A stretch of DNA of 64,000 nucleotides from Antedon bifida. Taxonomy: Eukaryota; Echinodermata; Crinoidea; Comatulida; Antedonidae. The position numbers were made by a program, and so were the translations under genes. Positions 1 through 10,760 of this stretch are shown piece after piece. Each line of letters starts with the position of its first letter. Position 1 is the stretch's first letter. The notes beneath the pieces were generated by a model. The model had not been told where the DNA came from. It saw nothing but the letters and a program-made list of their open reading frames with translations, and made no database searches. The DNA lies in NCBI GenBank assembly GCA_963402885.1, contig OY727103.1, positions 13,852,085 through 13,916,084 of the forward strand, given 5' to 3'.

Positions 1-51
1 AATAAATTTTCTTGATAAATGAATTGGATGATAATAAAAGATAAAGCATAC

Positions 52-3000
52 CCACTCCAAATGATTCACATACTGGCACTGACTGTAAAACTTTCAGATT
101 GTTTTCGACATCAACCTCCTCAACCTACCAAAAAAAATGACATTTAATTGTTCAGATTTTATAGAGCTAAAGAACCAACGAAGTGTTTTATAGGCATGTA
201 CAGACAATAGTGTGAGCAAGTATTGAATAATAGGGAGCCTTTGATTAAGTATTGATGCACCATCTTTTTCTGGCCGCAGAATAGCAATTCTAGCACAGTG
301 AAAATAACAACCGAACTTGTTCCTAGGCCGCCTCAAATCAAAAGCTCCTACTGAGAGTCAATGGTAAACCTTACCTGGTTGTTATCCGATACACAGAGAG
401 CCACTAGACTAGCATTCAACGCATAGAGCACTTCTGATCTTGGCACTTGAAAATGAGGCATGTGTATTGCTACTTGTGTCCACGGCAACACTATAGGTAC
501 CATCGCTGTGAGAGGTACAGGTTTTTCTGGGAGAGGGTTTGATTGAAGGTCAAACAATGCGGACAGAAGTGCAAGTGTCCGAATTTCAGAATTCTTATAC
601 TTTTGACTGAAACAAAAGAGAAATAGAAAATTTAATTAATGTAGGTAAAACAAAACTAAATTTAATCATATATTAAAGATAGCAAGTACTTACTTTGTAG
701 GATGTTCCATTAGGACATTAATTTTCAGTAACTGAGCATTATATGTTAATCCCTCTGATTGAAAGCTTATAGCTTTGTTCTTGAGGCCTGCATTCTGAGT
801 CTCAACACCATGAGACTCCTGGTGTTCAATCTCTGGTTCTGAACCTTCAATGTCTGATTCTACACCATCACTCTCTGCATCCAAGCCAACACCTTGTGCT
901 TCTAAGCACACACCTGTGTCCCAGCCTTCGGCTGAACTCAGGTACTTGGTGTCCAGTGGGGGAGGTGTGGTTTGTACCGGTAAAGTAAACTGTACAATAT
1001 GTGTTGGCTTAGACAAACGAATTGTGTCAATTAATAGCATCAGACCCAAATCTAAAACAGGATAAATAAATGAGAAGATGTAAAGGCTAAGAGATATGGA
1101 TGCAATATATGTTGCAGTGGTGACCTAGAAAGACCAAGACACTAGACCTGAAAGAGTAATAATAACAACAGAATAAGTCAGTGAGGTTACCATACCTTGT
1201 ATCCATCCCATTGTGTTGATCACCAGTGGGATATCACTGTAACACTGTCTATAGTGACTAAGAATATACTTAATGCATGAAACGTATCTGTCGGGAGAAT
1301 CATTTACGCTAACACCACCAAAGTAACACTTTCTGAAAAGACAACAGAAATTATTGTTTATTCTACAGTTTAGACTCTGTAAATCAATCAGGTATAAAAA
1401 AAAAACAATACAATTCTATGGAGTAAATAGAAGGCCTACAGATGCTAAGTATCAAACCTTTTAGACTTCTTATGATGGGTGAATGGAGGGCCTACGATTG
1501 GCTGCGACACTTGAGTCAGTGATACAAATCCTGGTGATGAGAATTCAGTTTGACCAATGTCACATTCTAAGTACATAACATTTCCACACCTGAAGTTAAA
1601 ACATAACAAATGGTTTTTGCTTGGTTACAGGATACGTTGCATCTTTTAGGTCAGAAGAGTTAGGCCTACTGGTTAAGATATTGTGAGCGGTAACCATCTT
1701 ACTTGTTTAGCATAGAGTTGATGAGATATCTACAGAAAGTAGATTTGCCAACATTCTTCTTGCCGCAGATCAGAACTACAGGTGTCAATTCTGTCAAACT
1801 ACTGGAGACGACATCACAAACGTTATCATACTGACTAGAAGGTTGCATTGTGCTCTTAAAGTCCTTGTCTGAGACTATTAGCTCAAGTCCAACACTAAAG
1901 GCAATTTCTATGTTACTCGTCTAATAAAGAAAGACATTATTTTTTGGAATGTAATTAGAATCGAGAACACCACCATTCTAAAGTTTAACTCAAAGTTTAC
2001 AAGTACAGTAGTGCCACCTGACAAGATGCTTCTTTGTGGCATTCTATTCCTAGGCAGGCTAAAGATTTTGCAACTCACATAAGGCACTTTGAACCAGAAG
2101 TTTACTGGCACATTTAACAAAGATAATAAAAACACTCTCTTACCCGCAAATGTGTCTTTGGTAATTTAGTATCAAAGAGATCTTTGAAGTCACTGAAGGA
2201 AGTTAAATAACAGGACAAACCAGAGGTCATCTTCACTATAGAAAGTAAACAGCAGTCACCAGCAGACATCTGATCTTTTATGTCCAGTCTTACCGAACTA
2301 TCAGTAAACTGTATCGTATTCAAAATATTTTCTAATTTATCGTTATCTACATCAGATTGTCCTGTTGTAATTGTGATGGCGCTGTGGCTTTGCGGACAGA
2401 ATACTGGAATATAATCATCGACATTCGTCATTTCATAGCCTAGAATATTAGCAGTACCATACATAACTTTGATAAATGCTTTTCCATAAAATGCAAAAAC
2501 AGCTCCAACTGAAACCACAGCTAAACACTGTGAGGAGTCCTCCATCTTGTACAACCTATACAATTTAAAAACAAAAATCAATTATTTAAAATAGTGTGAT
2601 GTGCCAAAATATGATATACATATATATATAATATACCCAAATATGGTAGTGATATGACTTCATCATGTTCATATATGGGCACATCACATTTGCTTGTCAT
2701 AATGTTTGATAGTGTAGAGCTTAAGAAAGTTTAAGGAAGGAATAAAGGAAAAGAACTAGAAGTGTTTTTTTTAAAAGAGGAATTAGTACTCACTTGTACT
2801 TTACAAATTCAGATGTAACATTAGGTTTTGCACTCTTTGATTTATTCTGTGATTGTGAATCAGCAACAACTTTACGTTTAAGTGAGCGTGACTTATGAGA
2901 TTGATCTGTTGAAGGGACTTCTTCGTGCTCGATGACCGACGTCTCCATATCCTCATTGAAGAAACCCCACTTCTCTTTTGGTGTAGATGTTAACAGTGAT

Positions 3001-6000
3001 GGAAGCATACCACTAGTAAACTTCAAAGAGTCTACATACAGTATCTCACTGCTCAAATGTTTGTCATCATTAGATTTCAGTTTCTTTTTTGTGATCTTTT
3101 TTATTTTTTTTCTAGATGGTTTTAATCTCAAATTTGTTGCAGCAAGGTCAACAACACCAACGTCACTTTTAAAGCAGTTTGTATAATCTATTTTTAGATC
3201 ACCATCACCTAGACTGGTGGATGGTATTTCAAGATCACCATCACTGCCATCATTCCCTTCAATGTGACTGACATCGATCCAAGAGTTGTCTGCAGATTTC
3301 TGCTTGAAACCTTCAACAACACAAACTTTCTCACCAATGGCCGACACATAATTGTTGTTAACATTTGTTACCTTTTTTACATTTTGGTTAAAATCCTTTT
3401 TATTTTTCTGCAATTTATTTTTCTTTTTAATATGTTTATCCTTTTTGGGTTTTAAAACACTTTTTACTGTTTGTGCAATTGTTTTAACAGTTTTCTCTTT
3501 TTTCTTAGACTTCTTTTGTTTCGCTGTTTTGTTTCGAATTTTATCCGATTTACCTTGACCTAATAAAAATAATAGATTGTAATTATCTTATGAATTGTTA
3601 AGTTAAGAGAGAGGGATATTATTTTAATTTTCCTTTGAAATTCCATAAACCTACTTTTGTTACATTATTACTACAGTACCTCGAAAAGAAGTCTTTAAAA
3701 TATCTCCACATTTGAAGAAGAAGATGAGCTTCTTTTCCAGATAACTTTTTCCAGGGGGCTTTTAATAAGATGGGCTTCTTTTAGACGTTTTATGATAACC
3801 ATTCGTTTGAACTTAAGGTCATTTTTTTAGGAACGGGTGTCGATAGATCTTAGATAGAGGGAGAATTTGTATGATTATTAATTATATCATCAATTGATAC
3901 AAACCTTTCGTTGATAGATGACTACTTCCATGACTCTTAGACAGGTCATTTTTTTTAGGAATGGGTGTTCGTTTTAGATTCAATGAGTCTGCAATACTTT
4001 TTACTTTCTTTTCTTTTACCTTCTTCTCTTTTCCTTTTTTGATTAACTTGTTCTTGGTCTTATGGAGAATATTGAAAGAAAATCCATCTCTGTAAAATAC
4101 AAATTGACTTAATACTTGGCCTAGGCTAGTAGTAGGCATATTATTATTATTAAGTCCACTGCATTATTTACTTACTTGTTTACTTGTTTCCCGTACACTT
4201 TCGTCTACTGGATCGAGGCGAAGCACTCAGTGCTTAAAAGCCCCTCTTAGCAATAAAATCATATTCAATATAGGGTGAAAACTTCAGCGGGTGGTTAGAC
4301 CATGCGACGTTAAGTTTTGCTTTGAACGAGTTCACCGTAGCACATGAAACTACATCCGTAGGCAGAGCATTCCATAAGAGAATAACTCTCCTGGAGAAGG
4401 TGTCCCTCCTAATATTAAGACGAGAGCTTTTAAACTTGAGTTTATATGTGTGTCCACGGGTCCGAGATTCTAGATCAAATTCAAAAAATGTGTTGATCGA
4501 GATACGATCGAAACCCTTAACAATCCTAAAAACTTGGATAATATCCGCTCTCTGCCTTCGATATCTCATAGTAGGAAGACCAAGAATTCTCAAACGTTGT
4601 TCATAAGGGATATTTCGGTACCTAGGAATCAATCTTGTTGCTCTTTGCTGGACCTTCTCTATTTCATCCTGATCTCGTTTTCTAATAGGATTATAAACAG
4701 TGTTACAATATTCAAGCGTTGGCCTGACAATAGACTTATACAGCTTCAAAAATCCATCTTTATTCAAGAATTTAAAAGATCTATAAATCATTCCTAGTTT
4801 CTTATTAGCCCTTTTACAGATATCCGCTACATGCAAATTAAAGATTAAACTAGGATCAAAGGTAACACCCAGATCTTTCTCCTGCTTTACCTCATGTAGT
4901 AAATTACCAGCCATTGAATACAAGAACTTAAGATTATCACGACCATAATGAAATACCTTACACTTAGTGTCATTAAATGGCAATTGCCAAACATTAGACC
5001 AATGGGAAGCACTGTCAATGTCTCTCTGAAATAAATCCGCATCATCAATGTTATTGACCACTCTATACAACTTAGTGTCGTCTGCAAATAAACGTATACT
5101 AGATTCGACAACATCAGGTAAATCGTTAATGAAGATTGAAAATAAGATTGGGCCCACAACGCTACCCTGTGGAATTCCACTTAATACTGGAGCCTGTGAT
5201 GATAATTGACCATTGACACTAACTCGTTGCGTTCTATTTGACAAATAATTAGAGAACCAACCTAGTAGATTTCCCGTAATACCAAAACCTTTCAATTTGA
5301 CTAGAAGCCTTTGGTGTGGCACACTATCAAAAGCCTTTTTATAGTCTAAATAGACACAATCAAAGCTATCATGGTTATCCAGGTTAGTAGTCCAACTCTC
5401 CAGGACATCAAGTAGTTGTAATGCACATGATCTACCTTGTCTGAATCCAAATTGTTCGTTGCACAAAAGACCATTACTCTCAAGATACATTACAAGTTTA
5501 TCCCTAATAATCCTTTCCATCATTTTCCCTATGACCGACGTTAAACTAACCGGTCTATAGTTAGCCGGGTCCTCCTTTTTGCCTTTTTTGAATATAGGTA
5601 TTACAATTGCCTCCTTCCACGATAGAGGGACCTTCTGATCATTGAATAATCTAGTGAATATTAGACTGAGAGGGTAAGCAATTTGATCCTTTAATTCAAT
5701 CAAAACCCGTGGGTGAAAGCCATCAGGGCCAGCTGACTTATCTATAACTAAGTTAGACAACAGCTTGTGAATATCTTCTACACTAAACTCAATATCTGAC
5801 AAAGAAGCCTCAATCTTTTTATCCAGATTTGGAACATTCGATAAGTTCTCCTTACAAAAGACACTGCTAAAAAAAGAATTAAAAGACTCGGCTTTCTCTT
5901 GGTCATCTACAACAAGTTTACCCTCAAAATTTCTAAGAGTTGGAATACCAGTTCTGGTTTTTAACTGAGAATTTACATAGCGCCAGAAAGACTTTTCATT

Positions 6001-6540
6001 GACTTTAACCTCATTTGCAATCTTATTTTCAAGGATGCTTTTAGAACTCTTAATCAAGTTGACAGTATCATTCCTTACTCTAATAAACGTGTTCCATTTG
6101 ACACTAGCACTTTCATGCCCTTTACGCTTTGCTTTGATATACTGTTTCCAGCATTTATTCTTCTGTTTAATAGACTTATCAACCTCCTTAGTAAACCACA
6201 AATTATTATGTGGAATGTAGTATTTCTTTTTTATCAAGTAGGCCTGGCTGGGAGTAGCCAATGTTAGGCCTAGTAGATCTACCTACTACTATAGGCTACT
6301 TCTATCATAGATCACCTAGGAGGCTAGACTAGTAGGCCTACTACTATTAGGCCTATGTCTTGGGCTCGTGGTGGCAGCCAGGCAGAGTACATCAGCCAGG
6401 CTGCCACCGATTCGCGATAGGATAGGCTACCGCATCGTGGATAACGAGGGCCGCCCTATACGCCATAAATTTATTTATTCATGTGTAAACTGAAGAAACT
6501 AATGACAATATTATATTATTTACCGTGTTTTAGATGACAT
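52..6540 (-). CDS. NOL9: NOL9-like polynucleotide 5'-hydroxyl-kinase (3' end outside window)
   Basis: The NOL9/Grc3 family phosphorylates RNA 5'-OH ends during ITS2 removal from pre-rRNA in the nucleolus. Coding exons in transcript order: 6524-6540, 3905-4089, 2794-3559, 2144-2555, 1703-1920, 1458-1589, 1196-1332, 694-1051, 375-606, 52-124, continuing off the left edge. All junctions are GT-AG and every phase matches, giving about 843 residues here. The P-loop is CGKKNVGKST (about residues 512-521). It is followed by family blocks YLECDIGQTEF, PIVGPPFTH and VINTMGWIQ, then MLLIDTIRL and, near the edge, VPVCESFGVG. The N-terminal third (exons 2-3) is Lys-rich and low complexity, consistent with nucleolar targeting. 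Exon 694-1051 carries an acidic Ser/Glu insertion. The 17-nt first exon (MSSKTR) is inferred: its phase fits exon 2 exactly. An alternative start is the in-frame ATG at 4137-4139. Family assignment is firm; the extreme N-terminus is less so. Confidence 0.93.
2590..2723. mobile_element. MITE family A copy (NOL9 intron)
   Basis: Contains the family core (gtgatgtgccc, caaatatggtagtgatatgac, a central tcatcatgt, then atatgggcacatcacat) and a right end gatagtgtagagctt. The left terminal repeat is eroded and a TA microsatellite interrupts the core. It is related to the copies at 23490, 24559, 30598 and 41035. Confidence 0.7.
4138..6236 (-). mobile_element. 5'-truncated CR1/L2/jockey-type non-LTR retrotransposon in NOL9 intron 1
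   Basis: The insertion lies on the NOL9 coding strand, inside its first intron. The 3' end is a short run of TAA repeats (minus strand, about 4138-4152), as in CR1/L2 elements that end in microsatellites rather than poly(A). The heptamer AGTAGGC occurs just outside both ends (4131-4137 and 6237-6243) and is the likely target-site duplication, though similar words are common nearby. The endonuclease half of the polyprotein is absent, so this is a typical 5' truncation. The remaining RT and C-terminal region is open throughout, which suggests a fairly young copy. Confidence 0.85.
4234..6261 (-). CDS. Reverse transcriptase ORF of the non-LTR element (N-terminally truncated)
   Basis: The open frame has 675 codons with no stops or frameshifts and ends KRGF-TAA. 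RT-family motifs are in order: SAGPDGFHP, then PIFKKG with NYRPVSL, then EQFGFR, then DYKKAFD, then GIPQGSVVGP, and the catalytic box FADDTKLY (F392-A-D-D395). Downstream lies the usual C-terminal region, with WNALPTDVV and FKAKLN near the end. The apurinic-type endonuclease that normally precedes the RT is missing. The putative ATG and the first eight or so codons lie outside the inferred element boundary (6236), in host intron sequence, so the start is accidental and the ORF is probably not translated as drawn. The function would be target-primed reverse transcription of the element's own RNA. Confidence 0.9.
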   Translation of the reverse strand: MATPSQAYLIKKKYYIPHNNLWFTKEVDKSIKQKNKCWKQYIKAKRKGHESASVKWNTFIRVRNDTVNLIKSSKSILENKIANEVKVNEKSFWRYVNSQLKTRTGIPTLRNFEGKLVVDDQEKAESFNSFFSSVFCKENLSNVPNLDKKIEASLSDIEFSVEDIHKLLSNLVIDKSAGPDGFHPRVLIELKDQIAYPLSLIFTRLFNDQKVPLSWKEAIVIPIFKKGKKEDPANYRPVSLTSVIGKMMERIIRDKLVMYLESNGLLCNEQFGFRQGRSCALQLLDVLESWTTNLDNHDSFDCVYLDYKKAFDSVPHQRLLVKLKGFGITGNLLGWFSNYLSNRTQRVSVNGQLSSQAPVLSGIPQGSVVGPILFSIFINDLPDVVESSIRLFADDTKLYRVVNNIDDADLFQRDIDSASHWSNVWQLPFNDTKCKVFHYGRDNLKFLYSMAGNLLHEVKQEKDLGVTFDPSLIFNLHVADICKRANKKLGMIYRSFKFLNKDGFLKLYKSIVRPTLEYCNTVYNPIRKRDQDEIEKVQQRATRLIPRYRNIPYEQRLRILGLPTMRYRRQRADIIQVFRIVKGFDRISINTFFEFDLESRTRGHTYKLKFKSSRLNIRRDTFSRRVILLWNALPTDVVSCATVNSFKAKLNVAWSNHPLKFSPYIEYDFIAKRGF

Positions 6541-6730
6541 GTCACAACTTTTTTAGCTAAAGGACTAGGCTAGGCCTGTCTTTTCCCCCGAGAAACTGTT
6601 GACACGTGCGTCTCTGTCACCGGGTCGAGTTAGTTTGATTGTTACGCTTGGGTGAATATTATTGGTATGGAACGCAAAAATTGCATTTAATGTTACGCTT
6701 GAGTGACTACTATTGGTATGGAACGCAATA
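6541..6730 (-). promoter_or_regulatory. Candidate NOL9 promoter with duplicated CCAAT box
   Basis: Immediately upstream of the inferred NOL9 start, a 38-bp block is repeated at 6640-6677 and 6691-6728 (51-bp period). Each copy contains ATTGG on the plus strand, that is CCAAT on the NOL9 strand, at 6661-6665 and 6712-6716, about 120 and 170 bp from the ATG. A CACGTG E-box lies at 6603-6608. CCAAT and CACGTG are usual in housekeeping promoters. That this segment is the promoter is inference from position. Confidence 0.45.
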
Positions 6731-9700
6731 ACTGCCTTTTAACTCAGAATTGAGTAAGATCATTCAAAACACTTCAAATAAAACACATTTTCAATCACTT
6801 AATACAACTAAAAATACCTAGTTTTTGGATTTTGTCTAAATTACAATCATTTCAAATTGTATCTCCTTTTGCAAAGGAATAAACAAATTCTTAAACAAGA
6901 AAACAAAGAACACATAAATATAACCCAAGAATCATTTATTGTTCCATTATTTACAATTTTAATATTTGAAAAATGTAGAAATGAAAAAGTTACTTCACCT
7001 TCTAAACAATCTACTTGAACTATTGCTTTACAGAACATGCTGTTGTACAACCCGTATAAATTGAACCAGTTGTCATAGGCATATGCCTATCATATTCATT
7101 TGAACAAATTCATTTAAAAATCGCCATCACCAATGATGTGCATCAAAGAGTTTGACAAAATAAGTTCTGAACAATAACTACTTAGAGCCAACTTTAAATG
7201 GTTAAAGTAATCAAAATTTACCCTGTAACGTATAAATTATGCATAAAGTATCTTAAAATATATCAATATATGTTCTACTGTGAATAATAGAAAAACATTT
7301 TGAAATTGGCTAATTATAAATGACATTTTTGAATTAATGTTGTTTCCATTTTCTATGAACATGTGGTTAAATAGAAGGGTATCCGAAGCACAAACAAAAG
7401 TTTTATGATATAAGTACTTTCTGAATATTGATGTCTGCTCAACCAAAATGTCTATCTTCCAGATACAATTATATATATTAATGTGAGCATAGTAGTTTTT
7501 GTAATTTTGCTATTTTAAACTATGATACTGTAAAGTATTTTCTAATATCTATCTATTTAAATACAGTATGGAAGAATATGAGGAATCCATATATAACGAC
7601 CATGTCTAAACTATACCAGCCATTATAGGGAGAAGTTTGGCCAACTACATTGCAGGCGCCATTTTGTGACCAGCGCAACTCATGACGACAAAAATCTCCT
7701 TACAAGGCCCTGAAATAGACTACACTAACCAGCTACGACACACCATATTAAAAAATATGCTCAAACTGCTCGCAGATTGTTTTTAAATTATCTAAATTTC
7801 CTTGGTTTGAGCTATCAAACATCAACACACCACCAAACGCTTATTTGGCACCATTAATACGTATTCAAAATAAACATCAATTCTTGAAAGGGCCAACATT
7901 TAATTGGACGTAGCTCACTGCAAGTAATTTGACCAATCATGATGCGTGGATCATCCCTAACTGTCGCTTGTGATTGGTCAAACATTGTTGCGTTGCATCC
8001 AAATAGGACACAACACAAGGATGCAAGTCGCAATTGATGGTTAGGTTGATTTCAAGCGAATTGAGCATTCAAAAGCAATGGACTATTTGTCACTTTCGTT
8101 TCTGATTGGTCAATTCATTTGCATTGCAGCTTTATGTTCTCTTGTGTTGCATCCTAATGATACCATGCTAAAGGGGACACATGTGCTATTGAACCTGAAG
8201 ATCAGTTTAATGTTACGGTCACAAAGTGGTGCCACTGACTATGCCTTGTTTACCTCCACGTTCTTTGTTACACCTGTCGAAAACCGTACCCCAAATTGGA
8301 CAAAATCGATGCCAATATTAATATACAATACTTATAATTGTAGCCTATAATTCCAGTATACCAATTAAAAACCCTAGTTATATTTGCTCAACTTTTAAAA
8401 TTTTGTAATATACCAATGAATATTATTAGATAAAGAGGGTTTTGTACATAAGTTATTCAACAATAAGGATAATCAGAAATTGTTCAGTTTTACTGTTAAA
8501 ATGTAAAATACCAATAATTAAATTCGTAATAACTTACTCTACAAAGATGCTGTTGTTACATTATAGCATTACACCAAATAAAACCGATAAAATTCACTTG
8601 TTACACCACATTATGGAAGACTATTGGTCAAAAGACAATCACAAATATCAGCAGCCGACTCCCAAAAAAAAGTGAAACATAAAATCCAAAACAATTTAAA
8701 ACATACTGCAATATAAAAGCATTTTAAAAATGTTGATTATTAATGATAATGCTGTTTTATTTATAACACACCTATATAATTATATCCTTGTCATATATTG
8801 GTTGATTTTTCATCATGTACCATGCATTATTTTCTCCCATTCAACGATTGAAAAGGTACTATTGCATGTTCAGAAAATGTTGTGGAATGCAATAGGTCTG
8901 AATATTGCATGGCTGGTAAGACACCTGTAGAATGTTCAGTCTATAACTGTTTTACTCAATCAGCAGCCACAATTGGTCAAGTCTTCCACATTCAATAAGA
9001 TGGAATCAACTGAATAAAAGTTTATTCCAGAACAGTAGGTGTGTTATAAAACAAATAATGACCGTTTTGTATTTGTTGAATGTAGAGAATATTTTCATTA
9101 GTTGATAGCATGACTGTACTAATCCACTCAGCTTCTCGTTGTTGAATAGAACAGTCAGTCTTTCAACTTATCAAATAGTCTCCCCATTTAACTCATAAAC
9201 ATTCATTATTTGTATAATGTATGATGGAATTGTTTCTTTATATATAACTCAAATAATTGGAAGTTTAAATAAATATCGATATAAATGTTGTAATCGATTA
9301 AAATAATTAATGAAGAAATAAAAGCTATATGTTCCATAGTAACATATTATAAACTTTCACCTATTTAAAACTACTTGTTATTTCAGAAACAAATCCTACT
9401 TGCATAGTGTGTTTAACAACAGAAGGGAAAATGGTCGAATATGAAGCAAGTGAAACAACATTGCCTTAAAAGTTTAAATATTAATTTTGAAAAAGTGCAT
9501 AATTTGCCAAAACACGCCTTGCAAATCTTAGCTTCTTTGGCTACATAGGCATTTAAAAATACATTCTCATTCTAATTGAAAAATAAATAAAATTAGTTCA
9601 CACATTATGCATTTTTTTAATTGCACACTAAATATTACCAGGAGATATTATAATGCAATGCAGAAAAAACACCATTATGATATAATACCCTTAATAAGTA

Positions 9701-10760
9701 CAATAGTGGTTAACCTTTTTCTGTAATTGTATGTACTAATTTTTATTATTAAATACTATTTCTATAATTTGGTTAAAACATGCTATGTAAGGTAAAAGTG
9801 TAATTTTATGTTGAAAAATTTGTATTGCACATAAATATATAATACTTAAAATAGTAGAAAGTGTCTTTAAAATGTATGATGTACTATAGCAATCAAGCAA
9901 ACCATAAATTACTATGATAGGGTGCATCAAAATAATTTGCAGATTGTGAGAGTGTTTGTTGCTCTGGTGTTATACTGCGATAGTGATAATGATAATTATA
10001 CTGTATGTCCATTTTGTATATAGTATCATAAAACAATTATTGATGATGGCGCTGTGGATTCAGATATTACACTTTTCAACGACATGATTCTCCCCTAAGG
10101 GTCACGTCATGTCAACTTATATTACAATTATAGAGGTGTACTCCACAGTTTTAAGTTTACTTAAATTTTGATAAGGAATCGTAATAATAATAATATTCAA
10201 TCTACTGTAACGGCAGTAATACTCAATTTGTTAGATAAATGATGTTTACATTGTTGGAGGTACAAATAAATAATATATAAAAATAAATATCTTTATAAAG
10301 CCTACACACAAAATAAAAATTCTGTGTGTTTTACTCACTTAATTGAAAAAAAAAGATTTAAATATATATATACATTTTGTAATGATTGTTGTGTGTTGTG
10401 AATGTTTTAGCAGATATTATATGTACTTATAAATACTTGTACTATCTTATATTAGACATGTATTCTATTCTTAGCCGGTTAAATGTACTTATGATACAAT
10501 ATACTCAGAAGAAATCAAGATGTTAATTACTGCTAATTTGCATATTATAATAAATAAATATGTAAATAAAAAGAAATAAATAATATGTACAAAAAGGCAT
10601 TGTTTTGTATACAATGATGTTTTTGGACTTTTGTGGAATGTCTGTATGGTAATATTGGTTTGTTTTTTTTTTTAGGTCAAAAGCAATGCATGATGTATAA
10701 AATCTTTTTGGTTTTGGTTATGCTTGTAATGCTTGTCCGCTTGCGAGAGGTCATTCAATG
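6731..10760. other. Intergenic region between NOL9 and the alpha-2/delta gene
   Basis: I see no conserved coding sequence here; the ORFs are short and AT-rich. On the minus strand no AATAAA occurs in the first kilobase past the alpha-2/delta stop; the nearest is at 9742-9747, so the 3' UTR may be about 1 kb long. A short stretch at about 7920-8160 is richer in GC and carries three TGATTGGTC-type words on alternating strands. Confidence 0.6.

Noticed and set aside
94-336. 80-codon minus-strand ORF beside the NOL9 end
   Set aside because: Only 52-124 is coding, in another frame that matches the NOL9 C-terminal region. The rest is intron.
850-1065. Plus-strand ORF opposite NOL9
   Set aside because: It is the shadow of coding exon 694-1051.
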